Source: JAXMAZ01 sp046350115
GTDB lineage: Bacteria > Planctomycetota > Planctomycetia > Gemmatales > Gemmataceae
Reading direction: 5' to 3'
Length of the DNA stretch: 64,000 nucleotides
Assembly: GCA_046350115.1 (NCBI GenBank)
Contig: JAXMAZ010000005.1
Coordinates: 1-64,000, forward strand
Under the pieces are notes generated by a model. That model was not told where the DNA came from. It worked only from the letters and a program-made list of their open reading frames with translations, and did no database searches. Numbering within the stretch: position 1 is the first letter of the stretch; every line of letters starts with the position of its first letter. Below, piece after piece: positions 36,643 through 45,278 of this stretch. The position numbers and the translations under genes were made by a program.

Positions 36643-38034
36643 ATGCGCCGGGCGGCCATCGTCAGCCTCGCCGTCGCCCTGAGCGTGTTGACGGCGGCGC
36701 GTGCCCAACCGCCGACCCCGCCCGCTGCCTCGCCTGCGGTCCCGACGGATCCGCCCGCCCGCCCCGCCCCGCCGCCGGAGGCAGCCGACGCGAAGAAGCC
36801 GGGGGACGCCAAGGCTGAGCCGAAAGCCCCCGCCAGCGCCGCGAAGGCGGTGCTTACGGACGAGCCGCTCAACCTGAAGCCGACGGTCGAGGTCCGGGGG
36901 CGGATCGAGGCCGAGGCCGATGTCGCGGCCCAGTCGGCGGCGAGCAAGGCGGCGATCGGGAATTTGCTCAACGGGTACGGGTTCCGGCGGGTGCGGTTGG
37001 GCGCCCAGGGGACCGTGGGGGACTCCGCCAGTTGGGTGTCCGAGGTCGAGCTGGCCGGCGGCACCGTCCGCTTGCGGGACGTGTTCGTCGGGCTGGACGC
37101 GATCCCGGGCGTCCGCCAGATCCGCATCGGGCACTTCCGCGAGCCGTACAGCCTGGAGGCGATGACCAGTTCCAACTTCATCACCTTCCTCGAGCGGTCC
37201 CCGCTGAACGTGCTCAGCCCGGCCCGGAATTGGGGCGTGTGCGGGTACTGGTGGCCGGACGCCGAGCGGGTACTCTTCTCGGTCGGGGCGTTCCGGGACG
37301 GGACGCCGAGCAACGGACAGAGCATCGGGGACGGGGCCGACTGGGCGTACACCGCCCGGCTGACCGGCCTGCCGGTCTACGAGCCGGACGGGGCCGTCTT
37401 CCGGCTGGTCCACGTCGGCGGGGCGTTCTCCCAGCGGGTGCCCCCGAACGGGGTCGTCGTGTTCTCCCCCAGCACCGGGTCGAACCTGCTGACCGTGGAG
37501 GACAACCCGGGGTCGCCGTTCCTGCCGTCCGTCGACATCCCCGCCGGCAGCTACCAGCTGTACAACCTGCAGGCGGCCGGCGTTCACGGCCCGCTCTCCG
37601 TGCAGGGGGAGTGGTTCGCCGCCGCCGTCCAGCAGACCGGCGGCGGGCCGGTGTTCGTCCACGGGGTGTACGTGTACGCCAGTTACTTCCTGACCGGCGA
37701 GCACCGGGGGTACATACGCACCCGCGGGTCGTTCGACCAGGTGAACGTGCTCCGGCCGGTGATCCGGGACAAGACCGACCCCCGCGGCGGGCTGGGGGCG
37801 GTCGAGCTGGCCGCCCGGGTCTCCTACTCGGACTTCAGCTCCCCGAACCTGCCGGTCGACGCGGCCGGCGCCCCGACGGGCACCCGGCTGTACGAGGCGA
37901 CCCTCGGGGTCAACTGGTATCTGAACAGCTACACCCGGCTCATGGTCAACTACACCGCCAACATCCCCGATCGGGTGGGCGGCGCCCCGACCGTCGCACA
38001 CGTCTTCGGCGTGCGGGCGGCCATGTACTGGTGA
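36643..38034 (+). CDS. Outer-membrane porin of the OprO/OprP (phosphate-selective) family
   Basis: A 463-residue protein with a signal peptide (RRAAIVSLAVALSVLTAARA) and an alanine/proline-rich periplasmic linker (about 25-70). A beta-barrel follows with family motifs including YGFRRVRLGAQGTVGDSASW, VRQIRIGHFREPYSLEAMTS and NFITFLERS; HVFGVRAAMYW is the aromatic C-terminal strand. Related porins pass phosphate, polyphosphate or other anions. The ATG at 36643 gives the signal peptide; the longer upstream frame does not. The barrel ends in a tryptophan rather than the classical phenylalanine. It follows the AraC regulator and may be controlled by it. Confidence 0.88.
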   Translation: MRRAAIVSLAVALSVLTAARAQPPTPPAASPAVPTDPPARPAPPPEAADAKKPGDAKAEPKAPASAAKAVLTDEPLNLKPTVEVRGRIEAEADVAAQSAASKAAIGNLLNGYGFRRVRLGAQGTVGDSASWVSEVELAGGTVRLRDVFVGLDAIPGVRQIRIGHFREPYSLEAMTSSNFITFLERSPLNVLSPARNWGVCGYWWPDAERVLFSVGAFRDGTPSNGQSIGDGADWAYTARLTGLPVYEPDGAVFRLVHVGGAFSQRVPPNGVVVFSPSTGSNLLTVEDNPGSPFLPSVDIPAGSYQLYNLQAAGVHGPLSVQGEWFAAAVQQTGGGPVFVHGVYVYASYFLTGEHRGYIRTRGSFDQVNVLRPVIRDKTDPRGGLGAVELAARVSYSDFSSPNLPVDAAGAPTGTRLYEATLGVNWYLNSYTRLMVNYTANIPDRVGGAPTVAHVFGVRAAMYW

Positions 38035-38184
38035 CGCCCCGGGCGGGGGCGATCGGGTTGCCCGGTCCCAGCGGCCCCCGCCCTCCGTCCCATCGGCTCT
38101 GCCAGGCCAACCGCGAAACGCAGCCTCTCTCCGACCGGCGAAGTTGCCTCAGATCGGGTTGCGTTGATGCCCTGTTGAAGTCTT

Positions 38185-38273
38185 TGAACGCAAGGCGAGC
38201 GGGGGCGTCAGCCCCCTGTTGGGGGCCGGGCGCCCCAACAGGGGGCTGACGCCCCCCGCTCGCCTTGCGTTCA
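38185..38273. repeat. 40-bp-arm inverted repeat with TGAACGCAAGGCGAGCGGGG ends
   Basis: The left arm begins TGAACGCAAGGCGAGCGGGG at 38185 and continues CGTCAGCCCCCTGTTGGGG. The right arm to 38273 is its complement with a single one-base bulge; only 8 bases separate them. It lies between the convergent porin and HEAT-repeat genes and could terminate both. It belongs to the family of 33176 and 33385. Confidence 0.9.
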
Positions 38274-38297
38274 CTGTGCAAGCCCGGACGGGCCAGC

Positions 38298-39772
38298 TCA
38301 GCCCATGCCCCACAGGTCGGACTGGGAGCCGCTGCCGGCCGGCGGGACGACGGTCCGCTTCAGCCCGGGCAGGGACGGCGGGCGGGGCGGGTCGGCGGCC
38401 GGCAGCCCGGCCGGCAGCGGGGTGCGGTTGGTCGCCCACCCGAGTACCCGCTTGGCCGCCTCCGCCGCCGTCCGGCTGTGCGGCTCGACCGGCCCGTCCG
38501 GCAGCCCCATGTCCAGCCCCAGATACATCTGCAACAGCCGGGCGATCGTCACCGCCGTCTCCCGGTTCGGCTGCCGGCCCAGCCCGCGGAGCACGCCCAT
38601 CGCGTCCTCGTTGTGCGGGTCCTGGGCCAGGAACACCTCGGCCGCCAGCAGCCGGACCGGCCCCGGCTGGTCGGCGTCGGTCATCCGGTCGAGCAGGTCC
38701 GGGGGGATCATGTCCCGGCCGCGGAGCAGCCCGGCCAGCTCCACCCGCAGCCCGGTCGGGGACTGGGCGTCGGTGACCATCCGGCCCAGCTCGGCCGGCA
38801 GGTCCGGGTAGGTGCCGGTCCGCAGCAGGGCGGCGTAGTGCTCGATCAGCGTCTTGACCGCCCGCCCGGCCAGCGGCTCCGGCTCGGTCGCCCACGCGGT
38901 CAGGTCGGCGACCGCCTGCGGGGCCAGCCGGCCGGCCGCCCCGGGGAGCGGCCCGTCGGCGGCGAACGCCGGGGCGGCCAGCGAGTCCCGGATGAACTCC
39001 CGGACGGCCGGCCACCGGGCCGGGTCGCTCAGCAGGGCGGCCACGGCGCTGGCCCGGACGGCCGGCACCGGGTCGCGGAGGAACCGGGCGACGGTGGCCA
39101 CGCTGACCGGGTCGACGGCGTTGGCCAGGGCGGCCACGGCGCTGGCCCGGACGGCCGGGTCGGTCGCCGTCCGCCCGGCCGTGGCCACCACGGCCGCCTC
39201 GGCCGGCCGCCAGTACGGCCGGGACCGGAGGGCGATCAGGGCGGCCGTCCGCACCTCCGCCCGCGGGCTGGTGAGCAGGTCCAGGGCCGGCCCCGGGTCG
39301 TCGGCGATGGCCGGCGGCAGCGCCCGCACCTCGGGCAGGTCCGGTACTCGTCCAGGTTGGACGGCCAGTAGGTGCGGCGGGCCAGCCGGCGGCCCAGGGC
39401 GGCCGCCCGCCGCCGCGGCCCCAGCCCGGACCGGCCGAGGTCGAACCCGGCGAACAGCCCGGCGGCGACCAGCAGCATCCCCCCGCGGGCGGCCCGGGTC
39501 GGCACGTCCGCCCCGAACGGGGCGACCGCCCACAGGGCCGCGGCCGACGCCGCGTACAGGAACGCGGCCACCCCGTTCCCCGGCGTCTGCCAGGCCAGCC
39601 CCTTGCGGACCAGCACCAGCCCGAGGACGGCGGCCAGCCCGGCCGCGGCGAACAGCCGGTTGGAGCCGGCCTGGGCGGCGGCCGCGGCCACCACCCCGGC
39701 CGGGACCAGCAGGACGGCCGTGCTGAGCAGCCGGGTCGATGCCGGGTGGGGGGAGGCGGGGGGACGGTGCAT
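38298..39772 (-). CDS. Membrane protein with C-terminal HEAT repeats, frameshifted near 39345
   Basis: Two frames together form one protein of about 490 residues. The N-terminal part (from ATG 39772) holds four or five membrane helices (LLSTAVLLVPAGVVAAAAAQ, LAAVLGLVLVRKGLAW, FLYAASAAALWAVAPFGAD, GGMLLVAAGLFAGFDLG) and ends in TYWPSNLDEY. After a single-base shift the other frame continues PDLPEVRALPPAIADDPGPA into HEAT/armadillo-like helices (AALIALRSRPYW, VRASAVAALANAVDPVSVAT, VRASAVAALLSDPARWPAVR) and ends SQSDLWGMG. HEAT repeats mediate protein contacts; the function is unknown. The break lies in GTACCGGACCTGCCC. Confidence 0.75.
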
Positions 39773-39865
39773 GGCGTGGTCCGGCGGGTCCGGCGGCAGT
39801 CCGCCCAAACGTAGGGCGCGACTCAGGCCGGGTCAAACTCCGCCGGGTGGGAGGGGCGGATCGGC

Positions 39866-39958
39866 GTAGGGCGGTGCCGACGCTTTGGGAGGCCCGCCGG
39901 CCCGGGCGGGAAGTGGTTGCTGGTTCCGGCGGGCCTCGAAGACTCGGCACCGCCCTAC
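39866..39958. repeat. Inverted repeat with GTAGGGCGGTGCCGA ends
   Basis: The left arm GTAGGGCGGTGCCGACGCTT... and right arm ...GACTCGGCACCGCCCTAC share about 30 paired bases with a few mismatches, separated by a short spacer. It lies between the HEAT-repeat gene (39772) and the zinc-ribbon protein gene (39978). It differs in sequence from the other families in the window. Confidence 0.8.
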
Positions 39959-39977
39959 AGGAATACGACCGGTCCGG

Positions 39978-40799
39978 TCACTTCCCCTTCAGCTTGAACC
40001 GGTCGAAGAACCCCTGCACCCGCGGGTCGTCCTGGTCGTTCAGGGACAGCCCGGTGACGCCGACCGCGTACAGCCGGCGGTCGTCGAGGAGGAATCGGAC
40101 GACCGTGACCGCATCGTCCGGGTGGTCGATCACCACCTGGACCGCCGGCCGGCCGGCGAACGTGGTCGGCGTGCGGGACGCCTCCGCCCCGCCGGCCACG
40201 TCCGCCACCGCCTTGTCCGCCGCCTCCTTGAGCACCTTGTCTGGGTCCGGGGCCGGGCCGCCCTTCGGCAGGTCGGTGTGGTGGACGAAGTACGTCTCCG
40301 GGGGGAAGCTCCGCCGCCCCTCGACGCAGGTCTTGATCGGCTTGCCGGGTTCGGTCTGGGTGTACTGGGACAGGTTGCCGGGGAACTCGGCGTGGTACTT
40401 CCCGCCCGGGTCGTCGAACGGCTTGAACTCGGGGAACACCATCCACAGGGAGAAGACGACCAGCCCGCCGCACCCCAGCCCGCAGCAGGACAGGGCGGCG
40501 AACGCCGTCACCCACAGCCAGGCCCGGGAGCCGGTCCGCTGCGGCCGCCGGGGCGGGTCGGCCCACGGGTCGCGGGGCGGGTCGTCCGGGTAGTCGTCGG
40601 CCAGCCGCCGGGCCGGGGCCGGGTAGTCCGGGGCGGTCGGCCGGGAGACGGGCGGGCCGCCGGGCAGGTCGTCGTCCGGCGGCCGGTCGGCCGGGACGGT
40701 GAACACGGTCTGGCACGCCCCGCACCGGACCGGCCGGCCGGCGAACTCCGGCGGCACGTCCAGCGGCTCCTTGCACAGCGGGCAGACGACGGACGGCAT
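39978..40799 (-). CDS. Membrane-anchored protein with MJ0042-type zinc ribbon
   Basis: A 273-residue protein. The N-terminal zinc ribbon is CPLCKEPLDVPPEFAGRPVR then CGACQTVFTVP, a pattern common in planctomycete and myxobacterial membrane proteins. A disordered proline/aspartate-rich linker follows (about 40-90), then one membrane helix (AWLWVTAFAALSCCGLGCGG, continuing LVVFSLW). The extracytoplasmic domain (about 130-273) contains YHAEFPGNLSQYTQ, RRSFPPETYFVHHTDLP, AVQVVIDHPDDAVTVVRFLL and PRVQGFFDRFKLKGK. This domain resembles the DUF-type ligand-free beta domains in such proteins. Function unknown. Confidence 0.8.
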   Translation of the reverse strand: MPSVVCPLCKEPLDVPPEFAGRPVRCGACQTVFTVPADRPPDDDLPGGPPVSRPTAPDYPAPARRLADDYPDDPPRDPWADPPRRPQRTGSRAWLWVTAFAALSCCGLGCGGLVVFSLWMVFPEFKPFDDPGGKYHAEFPGNLSQYTQTEPGKPIKTCVEGRRSFPPETYFVHHTDLPKGGPAPDPDKVLKEAADKAVADVAGGAEASRTPTTFAGRPAVQVVIDHPDDAVTVVRFLLDDRRLYAVGVTGLSLNDQDDPRVQGFFDRFKLKGK

Positions 40800-40874
40800 G
40801 GGCAGTGACTCGGCGGGCGGCGGATCCCGCCAGGGGATTCGGTCCGGCGGTGCCGGAATTATACGACGCCCCGG

Positions 40875-41459
40875 CTACCGTTCGCCCGGGGTGGCCCACT
40901 TGACCTCCGGGGCCGGCGGGCGGTACGCGGCCAGGGCCGCCAGCAGCCCGGCCACCGTGTCGGCGGTCAGTAGCAGCGACCGGTGCTTCGGCTTCAGGAA
41001 CCCGTGCCGCTCCAGGTGGTCGGCCCAGGCCAGGAGCGGGTCGAAGAACCCGCCGGCGTTCAGCACCGCCACCGGCTTGGCGTGGATGCCGAGCTGCGCC
41101 CAGGTGAGGATCTCGAACAGCTCGTCGCAGGTGCCGAACCCGCCGGGCAGGGCGACGAACGCGTCCGCCCGGTCGGCCATCAGCGCCTTCCGCTCGTGCA
41201 TCGACCCGACGACGATCAGCTCGGTGGCGTCGGCGAACGCCACCTCCTTGGCGGACAGGGCGTTCGGGATCACCCCGACCACCCGCCCGCCGGCCCGGAC
41301 GCACGCCGCCGCCACCTCGCCCATCAGCCCGACCCGGCCGCCGCCGTACACCAGGGCCAGCCCGCGGGCGGCCAGCTCCCGGCCGAGCAGCCGGGCGGTC
41401 TCGGCGTGGGCCGGGTCCGCCCCGGACTGCGACCCGCAGAACACGCAGACGCTTCTCAT
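40875..41459 (-). CDS. LOG-family nucleoside-5'-monophosphate phosphoribohydrolase
   Basis: A 194-residue Rossmann-fold protein of the LOG (TIGR00730) family, which releases free bases from nucleoside 5'-monophosphates, including cytokinin riboside phosphates. The hallmark PGGFGTCDE is at residues 105-113, MHERK at 87-91 and GGGRVGLMG at 39-47. The start ATG at 41459 gives RSVCVFCGSQSGADP, the typical first strand; an upstream ATG at 41516 lies in the palindromic element. The protein is cytoplasmic and probably dimeric. In bacteria it may recycle nucleotides rather than make hormones. Confidence 0.93.
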   Translation of the reverse strand: MRSVCVFCGSQSGADPAHAETARLLGRELAARGLALVYGGGRVGLMGEVAAACVRAGGRVVGVIPNALSAKEVAFADATELIVVGSMHERKALMADRADAFVALPGGFGTCDELFEILTWAQLGIHAKPVAVLNAGGFFDPLLAWADHLERHGFLKPKHRSLLLTADTVAGLLAALAAYRPPAPEVKWATPGER

Positions 41460-41515
41460 GCCGGGGATTGTAGCAGCCCAACACCTACAGCCGCCGACAT
41501 CGGGCGGTGACAACA

Positions 41516-41653
41516 CCGGGGGAGGGCGAGGCTCCTGCCGAGCCGGGGAGCGCGTGGCAACCGCTGCATCCCGTGCCCGGCAACTGTCACCGGCATCAGT
41601 TCAAGTTCCTGTCCCGCGCTCCCCGGCTCGGCAGGAGCCTCGCCCTCCCCCGG
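41516..41653. repeat. Inverted repeat with CCGGGGGAGGGCGAGGCTCC ends
   Basis: The outer arms CCGGGGGAGGGCGAGGCTCC(TGCCGAGCCGGGGAGCGCG) and the complement ending at 41653 pair almost perfectly over about 38 bp. The spacer of about 60 bp contains further weaker self-similar words. It occupies the gap between the convergent LOG and PPC genes' flanking regions. It is one of the longest palindromes in the window. Confidence 0.85.
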
Positions 41654-41704
41654 GGCTGTCGCCCGCATCTGGGGCAGCCGTCGCTGGTACATGCCCCTTG
41701 CGCC

Positions 41705-43780
41705 CTACTTCCGCACCGTCACCCACACCGGCGGGCTGCTGTACCCGAGCTTGACCACGAAGTTGACCGCCACGAACCCCTGCACGCACACCGGCACCCG
41801 GTCGCACGCCGGGGCGTCGGCCGCCGCCTTCAGCACGATCTTGCCGGCCGTCCCGGTGCCGAGCAAGGTCTTGCTCTTGCCCTCGACCAGCGTCACCCCC
41901 GGCGGCAGCGGGTTGCCGTGGACCCCGCCCAGGTGCCGCAGGAACACGTCCAGCGTCACCGGCTTGTCGTAGTCCGCCCGGCGCTTCACCGTCACGTCGA
42001 GTGTCACCTCCTCACCCGGTTTCAGCACCACCTCGGTCTTGCTCACGGACACGTCCAACAGGTCGGACGGGTCGGTGACGGCGACCGCCTGCAGTCCGGC
42101 GTCGAACCGGCCCCGGCCGCCGCCCGGTAGGTAGATCTCCTCCACCGTGGTCGCCTCCCGGGTGAGCGCGACGGGCTTGCCGTGCTCGTCGGCAGCCGTC
42201 GCCGTACCGAGCACCTTCACGACGGCGGCGTCCACCTTTGCGTCCCGGTCCGCCGTCAGCACCAGGCACCCCTGGGTCATCCCCGGCGGGATGGTCAGCG
42301 GGTTCACCGACACGCCGGCCGGCAGTCCCTCGACCGCCACTTTCACCGGCCCGGCGAACCCGTCGGTGCGGGCCACCTGGACGAACCATGCGGTCCGGCT
42401 GCCGGGGCCGATCATCGCCCGGCACGGGTCCACCTTCAGCGTGAAGTCCGACCGGGCCGGGGTCGCCTCCAGGTAGTAGACGAACCCCGGGCCGCCCTTG
42501 TTGTTCAGATCCCGCACCCGGGCCACGTACCCGCCGTCGGCCGGCGGGGTGAAGGTAACGACCGGGTCTTTGCCGATCGCGTCGTCGTTGCCGGCCAGCA
42601 CCTTGCCGTCCGGGCCGAGCACGTCCAGGGCGGCGTCCAGCGGGGACACCAGCGGGGTGCCGAACCGGCGGGCGAACACCTCCAGCCGGACCGCCTTCCC
42701 CTTCGCCCCGGTGAACCGGAAGTGGTCGAGGTCGCGGCGGGCCTGGATGCGGCCGTTCACCCCGCCGGGGACGGGCAGCGGGGTCGCCTGCTTCGGGGTG
42801 TCATTCGGCTCCTGCTCGCGGGCGGTCGGGTGATCGGTGACGACGACGCCCAGCGCGGCCCAGGCGTCGGCATCCGGCAGCTTGTAGCGGATCGTTCGGA
42901 TGCCGAGCGGCTGCGGGCCGACGACCGGCCAGGTCGGGTGGGCGGCCGGGTCGGACAACACCGGCTCGGCGGACACCACCTCCCCGCGGGTCAGGCCGAG
43001 CGGGAACAGGTGGCGGACGACCGGCCGGTCGGTGATCCGCACGGTGTACGCCCACCGCGGGTCGCCGTCGTACTTGGCGTCCCGCACCTGGACCCGGTAG
43101 ACGCCGTCGGCCGGGACGCGGAACCCGAGCACCGGGTCGGCGAACGCCCCGTCGTCGGCCGCCGCCAGCTCCCGGCCGCTCGCGTCCGTCACCGTCACCA
43201 GCGGGTCCAAGTGCTTCTGCAGGTCGTGAATCTTGTCTTCCATGCGGGCCGCCGTCACCTCCAGCGTCAGGAAGGTGCCGGCCTTGGCCGGGACCGCGTA
43301 CCAGTCGACGTTCTCGGCCGCCTCGATCCGCCCGGCGACGACGCACGGCACCGGCGCCGGCTGGGCCTTCTCCGAGGTGTTGACGCCCGGCCGCTCGACC
43401 ACCACCGGTTCGTCGCAGATCAGCAGTTGCCCGAGCGAGGACACGCCGAGCCGGGTCGCCACCCGGAAGTCGATCACCCCGGCCGGGGCGTCCGGGGCGG
43501 CCGTCACCTTCAGCTTGACCGTCCGCACAGCCGGCGGGGTCTTGCCGTCCTTCGCCTTCGGCTCCGGGGCCGGGAGCACCGCGGCCGTCACCCGCGGGTC
43601 GGCGAACAGCACCTTGTACGCCCCGCGGAAGTCCATCTGGCAGGCCACCTCCACCTCGGCGGTGGTCCCCCGCTGGACGGCCGCCGGGGTGCAGTGGGTG
43701 ATCATCGGAAACGATGTCTGAGCCGCCGCGGTCAGCGGCAGGGCGGCGGCGAGCGACGCGACGAGGAAGGGGCGGGACAT
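41705..43780 (-). CDS. Large secreted protein with pre-peptidase C-terminal (PPC)-type domains
   Basis: A 691-residue exported protein with signal peptide RPFLVASLAAALPLTAAAQ. It contains at least two PPC-type beta-sandwiches: one around IEAAENVDWYAVPAKAGTFL and VRVPADGVYRVQVRDAKYDG, another around REQEPNDTPKQATPLPVPGG, DLDHFRFTGAKGKAVRLEVF and PADGGYVARVRDLNNKGGP. Immunoglobulin-like modules follow (AVEGLPAGVSVNPLTIP, TEVVLKPGEEVTLDVTVKR). No catalytic domain is seen, so it is likely an adhesion or scaffold protein. It ends the chromosomal part, just before the tRNA gene, on the opposite strand. Confidence 0.85.
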   Translation of the reverse strand: MSRPFLVASLAAALPLTAAAQTSFPMITHCTPAAVQRGTTAEVEVACQMDFRGAYKVLFADPRVTAAVLPAPEPKAKDGKTPPAVRTVKLKVTAAPDAPAGVIDFRVATRLGVSSLGQLLICDEPVVVERPGVNTSEKAQPAPVPCVVAGRIEAAENVDWYAVPAKAGTFLTLEVTAARMEDKIHDLQKHLDPLVTVTDASGRELAAADDGAFADPVLGFRVPADGVYRVQVRDAKYDGDPRWAYTVRITDRPVVRHLFPLGLTRGEVVSAEPVLSDPAAHPTWPVVGPQPLGIRTIRYKLPDADAWAALGVVVTDHPTAREQEPNDTPKQATPLPVPGGVNGRIQARRDLDHFRFTGAKGKAVRLEVFARRFGTPLVSPLDAALDVLGPDGKVLAGNDDAIGKDPVVTFTPPADGGYVARVRDLNNKGGPGFVYYLEATPARSDFTLKVDPCRAMIGPGSRTAWFVQVARTDGFAGPVKVAVEGLPAGVSVNPLTIPPGMTQGCLVLTADRDAKVDAAVVKVLGTATAADEHGKPVALTREATTVEEIYLPGGGRGRFDAGLQAVAVTDPSDLLDVSVSKTEVVLKPGEEVTLDVTVKRRADYDKPVTLDVFLRHLGGVHGNPLPPGVTLVEGKSKTLLGTGTAGKIVLKAAADAPACDRVPVCVQGFVAVNFVVKLGYSSPPVWVTVRK

Positions 43781-43943
43781 CGGACGGCTCCGGCGACGAG
43801 GTGCGGACCGGCGGGAGCCTGTATTCAACCCCGGGACGCGGGTCCGGGGAAGGGAAAAGCGGGTCCGCTAGCCACCGGCAGAGGCGGTGATATACTGCGA
43901 GGGAGGCCGAACCCCCGGCCGGTCCGGGGCGTCCGGCTGATAT

Positions 43944-44015
43944 GCCGCCTTAGCTCAGCGGTAGAGCACCGCTTTCGTAAAGCGGGGGTCCAGGGTTCAA
44001 ATCCCTGAGGCGGCT
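43944..44015 (+). tRNA. tRNA-Thr (anticodon CGU)
   Basis: Seventy-two bases fold as a canonical cloverleaf: acceptor stem GCCGCCT / AGGCGGC, D arm GCTC-AGCGGTA-GAGC, anticodon arm CCGCT-TTCGTAA-AGCGG with anticodon CGT, variable loop GGGTC and T arm CAGGG-TTCAAAT-CCCTG. The discriminator base is T and no CCA is encoded. It marks the left edge of the accessory island; tRNA genes are frequent integration sites for tyrosine recombinases, and one lies 3.6 kb downstream. Confidence 0.96.
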
Positions 44016-44242
44016 TTAGACTTACGTCGTTCGTGCCCCTCTTCCGCCACCTTACCGCCACCTTACGCGGACGAATCATTTCCCTTCGCCACTTCCTGTG
44101 ACTTCGGCAGTCGATAATATGTCGATCATACAAAATTTGCATTTCCAGCTTTGACGGCGTTTGATTCTGGTCACTTCGGGCATACGAGTTGAACTGAAAT
44201 AGACACGGTGGGGCTTTGCCCCTGAACAATTCTACACGCGCC
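44016..44242. other. Lower-GC, non-coding start of the accessory island
   Basis: Directly after the tRNA the base composition drops (for example TCGATAATATGTCGATCATA near 44112). A tandem 11-bp repeat CCGCCACCTTA occurs twice at 44044-44065. I see no gene. The sharp composition change beside a tRNA 3' end suggests an integration boundary, but I did not find a second copy of the tRNA end within the window. Confidence 0.55.
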
Positions 44243-44275
44243 CGTTTAGGTGCAGGATAGGTGCGTTTGGGTGCA
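44243..44275 (+). repeat. Two copies of CGTTTAGGTGCA spaced exactly 21 bp
   Basis: CGTTTAGGTGCA at 44243-44254 and CGTTTGGGTGCA at 44264-44275 have a 21-bp repeat period. Three more copies with the same period lie at 45664-45717, in the same orientation, beyond the two-gene cassette and transposase remnant. The period equals two DNA turns, as in protein-binding arrays, or seven codons. Confidence 0.8.
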
Positions 44276-44454
44276 GACTCGCAACTCCCGTGGACGTTTT
44301 TGCACTCCCGAAGTCAAGGGCTGTCGTGAGGTGTGGCGCGAATCGCCCGGTAGCGATTACGCCGAAAATGGCGCGTGATCTATTCTTCGGGTGCCCGACT
44401 TGCGATTGAATGAGGGGGTCGCTACCATCCCGCCCCACCGGGAAGCGTTGGGGA

Positions 44455-44652
44455 ATGAAAGACGACACCTGCGAGTTCCGAGCCGTGTGTGCGCACTGCG
44501 GCCTGACCCCTGATCAAAGGAGGCGATTCGGCGCCTGGCTACACGCCCTCAAAGCGCAGGGCTACCGGGGGGAGAAGAACGAGCGTGGGGACTCGACCTG
44601 GGACGAACTGGTTGCTCTCTGCGAAGAGTTCAAAGGGGAGCAAGGATCATGA
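44455..44652 (+). CDS. Small protein, first gene of a two-gene cassette
   Basis: A 65-residue protein starting MKDDTCEFRAVCAHCGLTPD and continuing QRRRFGAWLHALKAQGYRG. It contains a cysteine pair (CAHC) that could hold a metal and is otherwise helical and charged. The stop codon overlaps the next gene's start (ATGA at 44649-44652), so the two are translationally coupled. GGGGA precedes the ATG closely. I do not recognise a family. It lies in the lower-GC island segment. Confidence 0.6.
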   Translation: MKDDTCEFRAVCAHCGLTPDQRRRFGAWLHALKAQGYRGEKNERGDSTWDELVALCEEFKGEQGS

Positions 44653-45278
44653 ACTACGCCACCGTCGATTACCAGGCTACCCATCCTCCGGTGAAGGGAG
44701 ACTTCTGGCAACTGTACGCGTTGACTCAGCAACTTGTCGGCGAAAAGGTGCTGTTCGGTGCGCTCTCCTACCCCAACGAACTGACGATCCACTTTGGTGC
44801 CGCGGTCGAAGTGAAGGGGCCACGAGGCGTCATCCTTCATGAGGGGACGTATATCCTCGGAACGGTGGCCTCCGGGTGGCGTATTAAGTCGGCCCCCCAA
44901 GGGCGAACCGTGTTCGGCCGAGCTTTCCCGGTTGCGGAGAGTTACGGGGCCGGCTTCCCACGGGCGACCCAGGTGATCGATGAGGTCAAGTTCGAGGAGT
45001 TTCTGAAGCGGGTGGGTGGGGCCACTGTTCGGGCAGTCGATTTGGCGGTTCACCTACACGGTTATGTGCTGGGCATCTGGATTTCTGACGGGAGTATTGT
45101 CGAAGTCTATCCTTTGCCCGATCACTTCGAGATCGGCCCGGAAGACCCCATCCCGGTGCGGCCTCCGGACTGGGAACTATTCACGCCGTACAAACGGTAC
45201 TTGCGGGTTGGTCCGGGCGAGCAGTGGGCTTATCTTCCGACCGATGTGCTGGAGGAGGTCAAGCCGAAGGGAACCTGA
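44649..45278 (+). CDS. Unknown protein, second gene of a two-gene cassette
   Basis: A 209-residue protein with no signal peptide or membrane segment. It is mostly beta-rich: KVLFGALSYPNELTIHFGAA, GTYILGTVASGWRIKSA, VRAVDLAVHLHGYVLGIWIS and SIVEVYPLPDHFEIGPEDP. No motif I can tie to a family. It overlaps the upstream 65-residue gene by 4 bp. The size and context (island, small partner) would fit a toxin/immunity or antitoxin pair, but this is inference. Its 3' end overlaps the tail of the convergent transposase remnant. Confidence 0.65.
   Translation: MNYATVDYQATHPPVKGDFWQLYALTQQLVGEKVLFGALSYPNELTIHFGAAVEVKGPRGVILHEGTYILGTVASGWRIKSAPQGRTVFGRAFPVAESYGAGFPRATQVIDEVKFEEFLKRVGGATVRAVDLAVHLHGYVLGIWISDGSIVEVYPLPDHFEIGPEDPIPVRPPDWELFTPYKRYLRVGPGEQWAYLPTDVLEEVKPKGT

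Noticed and set aside
43825..44229. Minus-strand 134-residue frame containing GFEPWTPALRKRCSTAEL
   Set aside because: This is the antisense translation of the tRNA-Thr gene, a well-known false protein.
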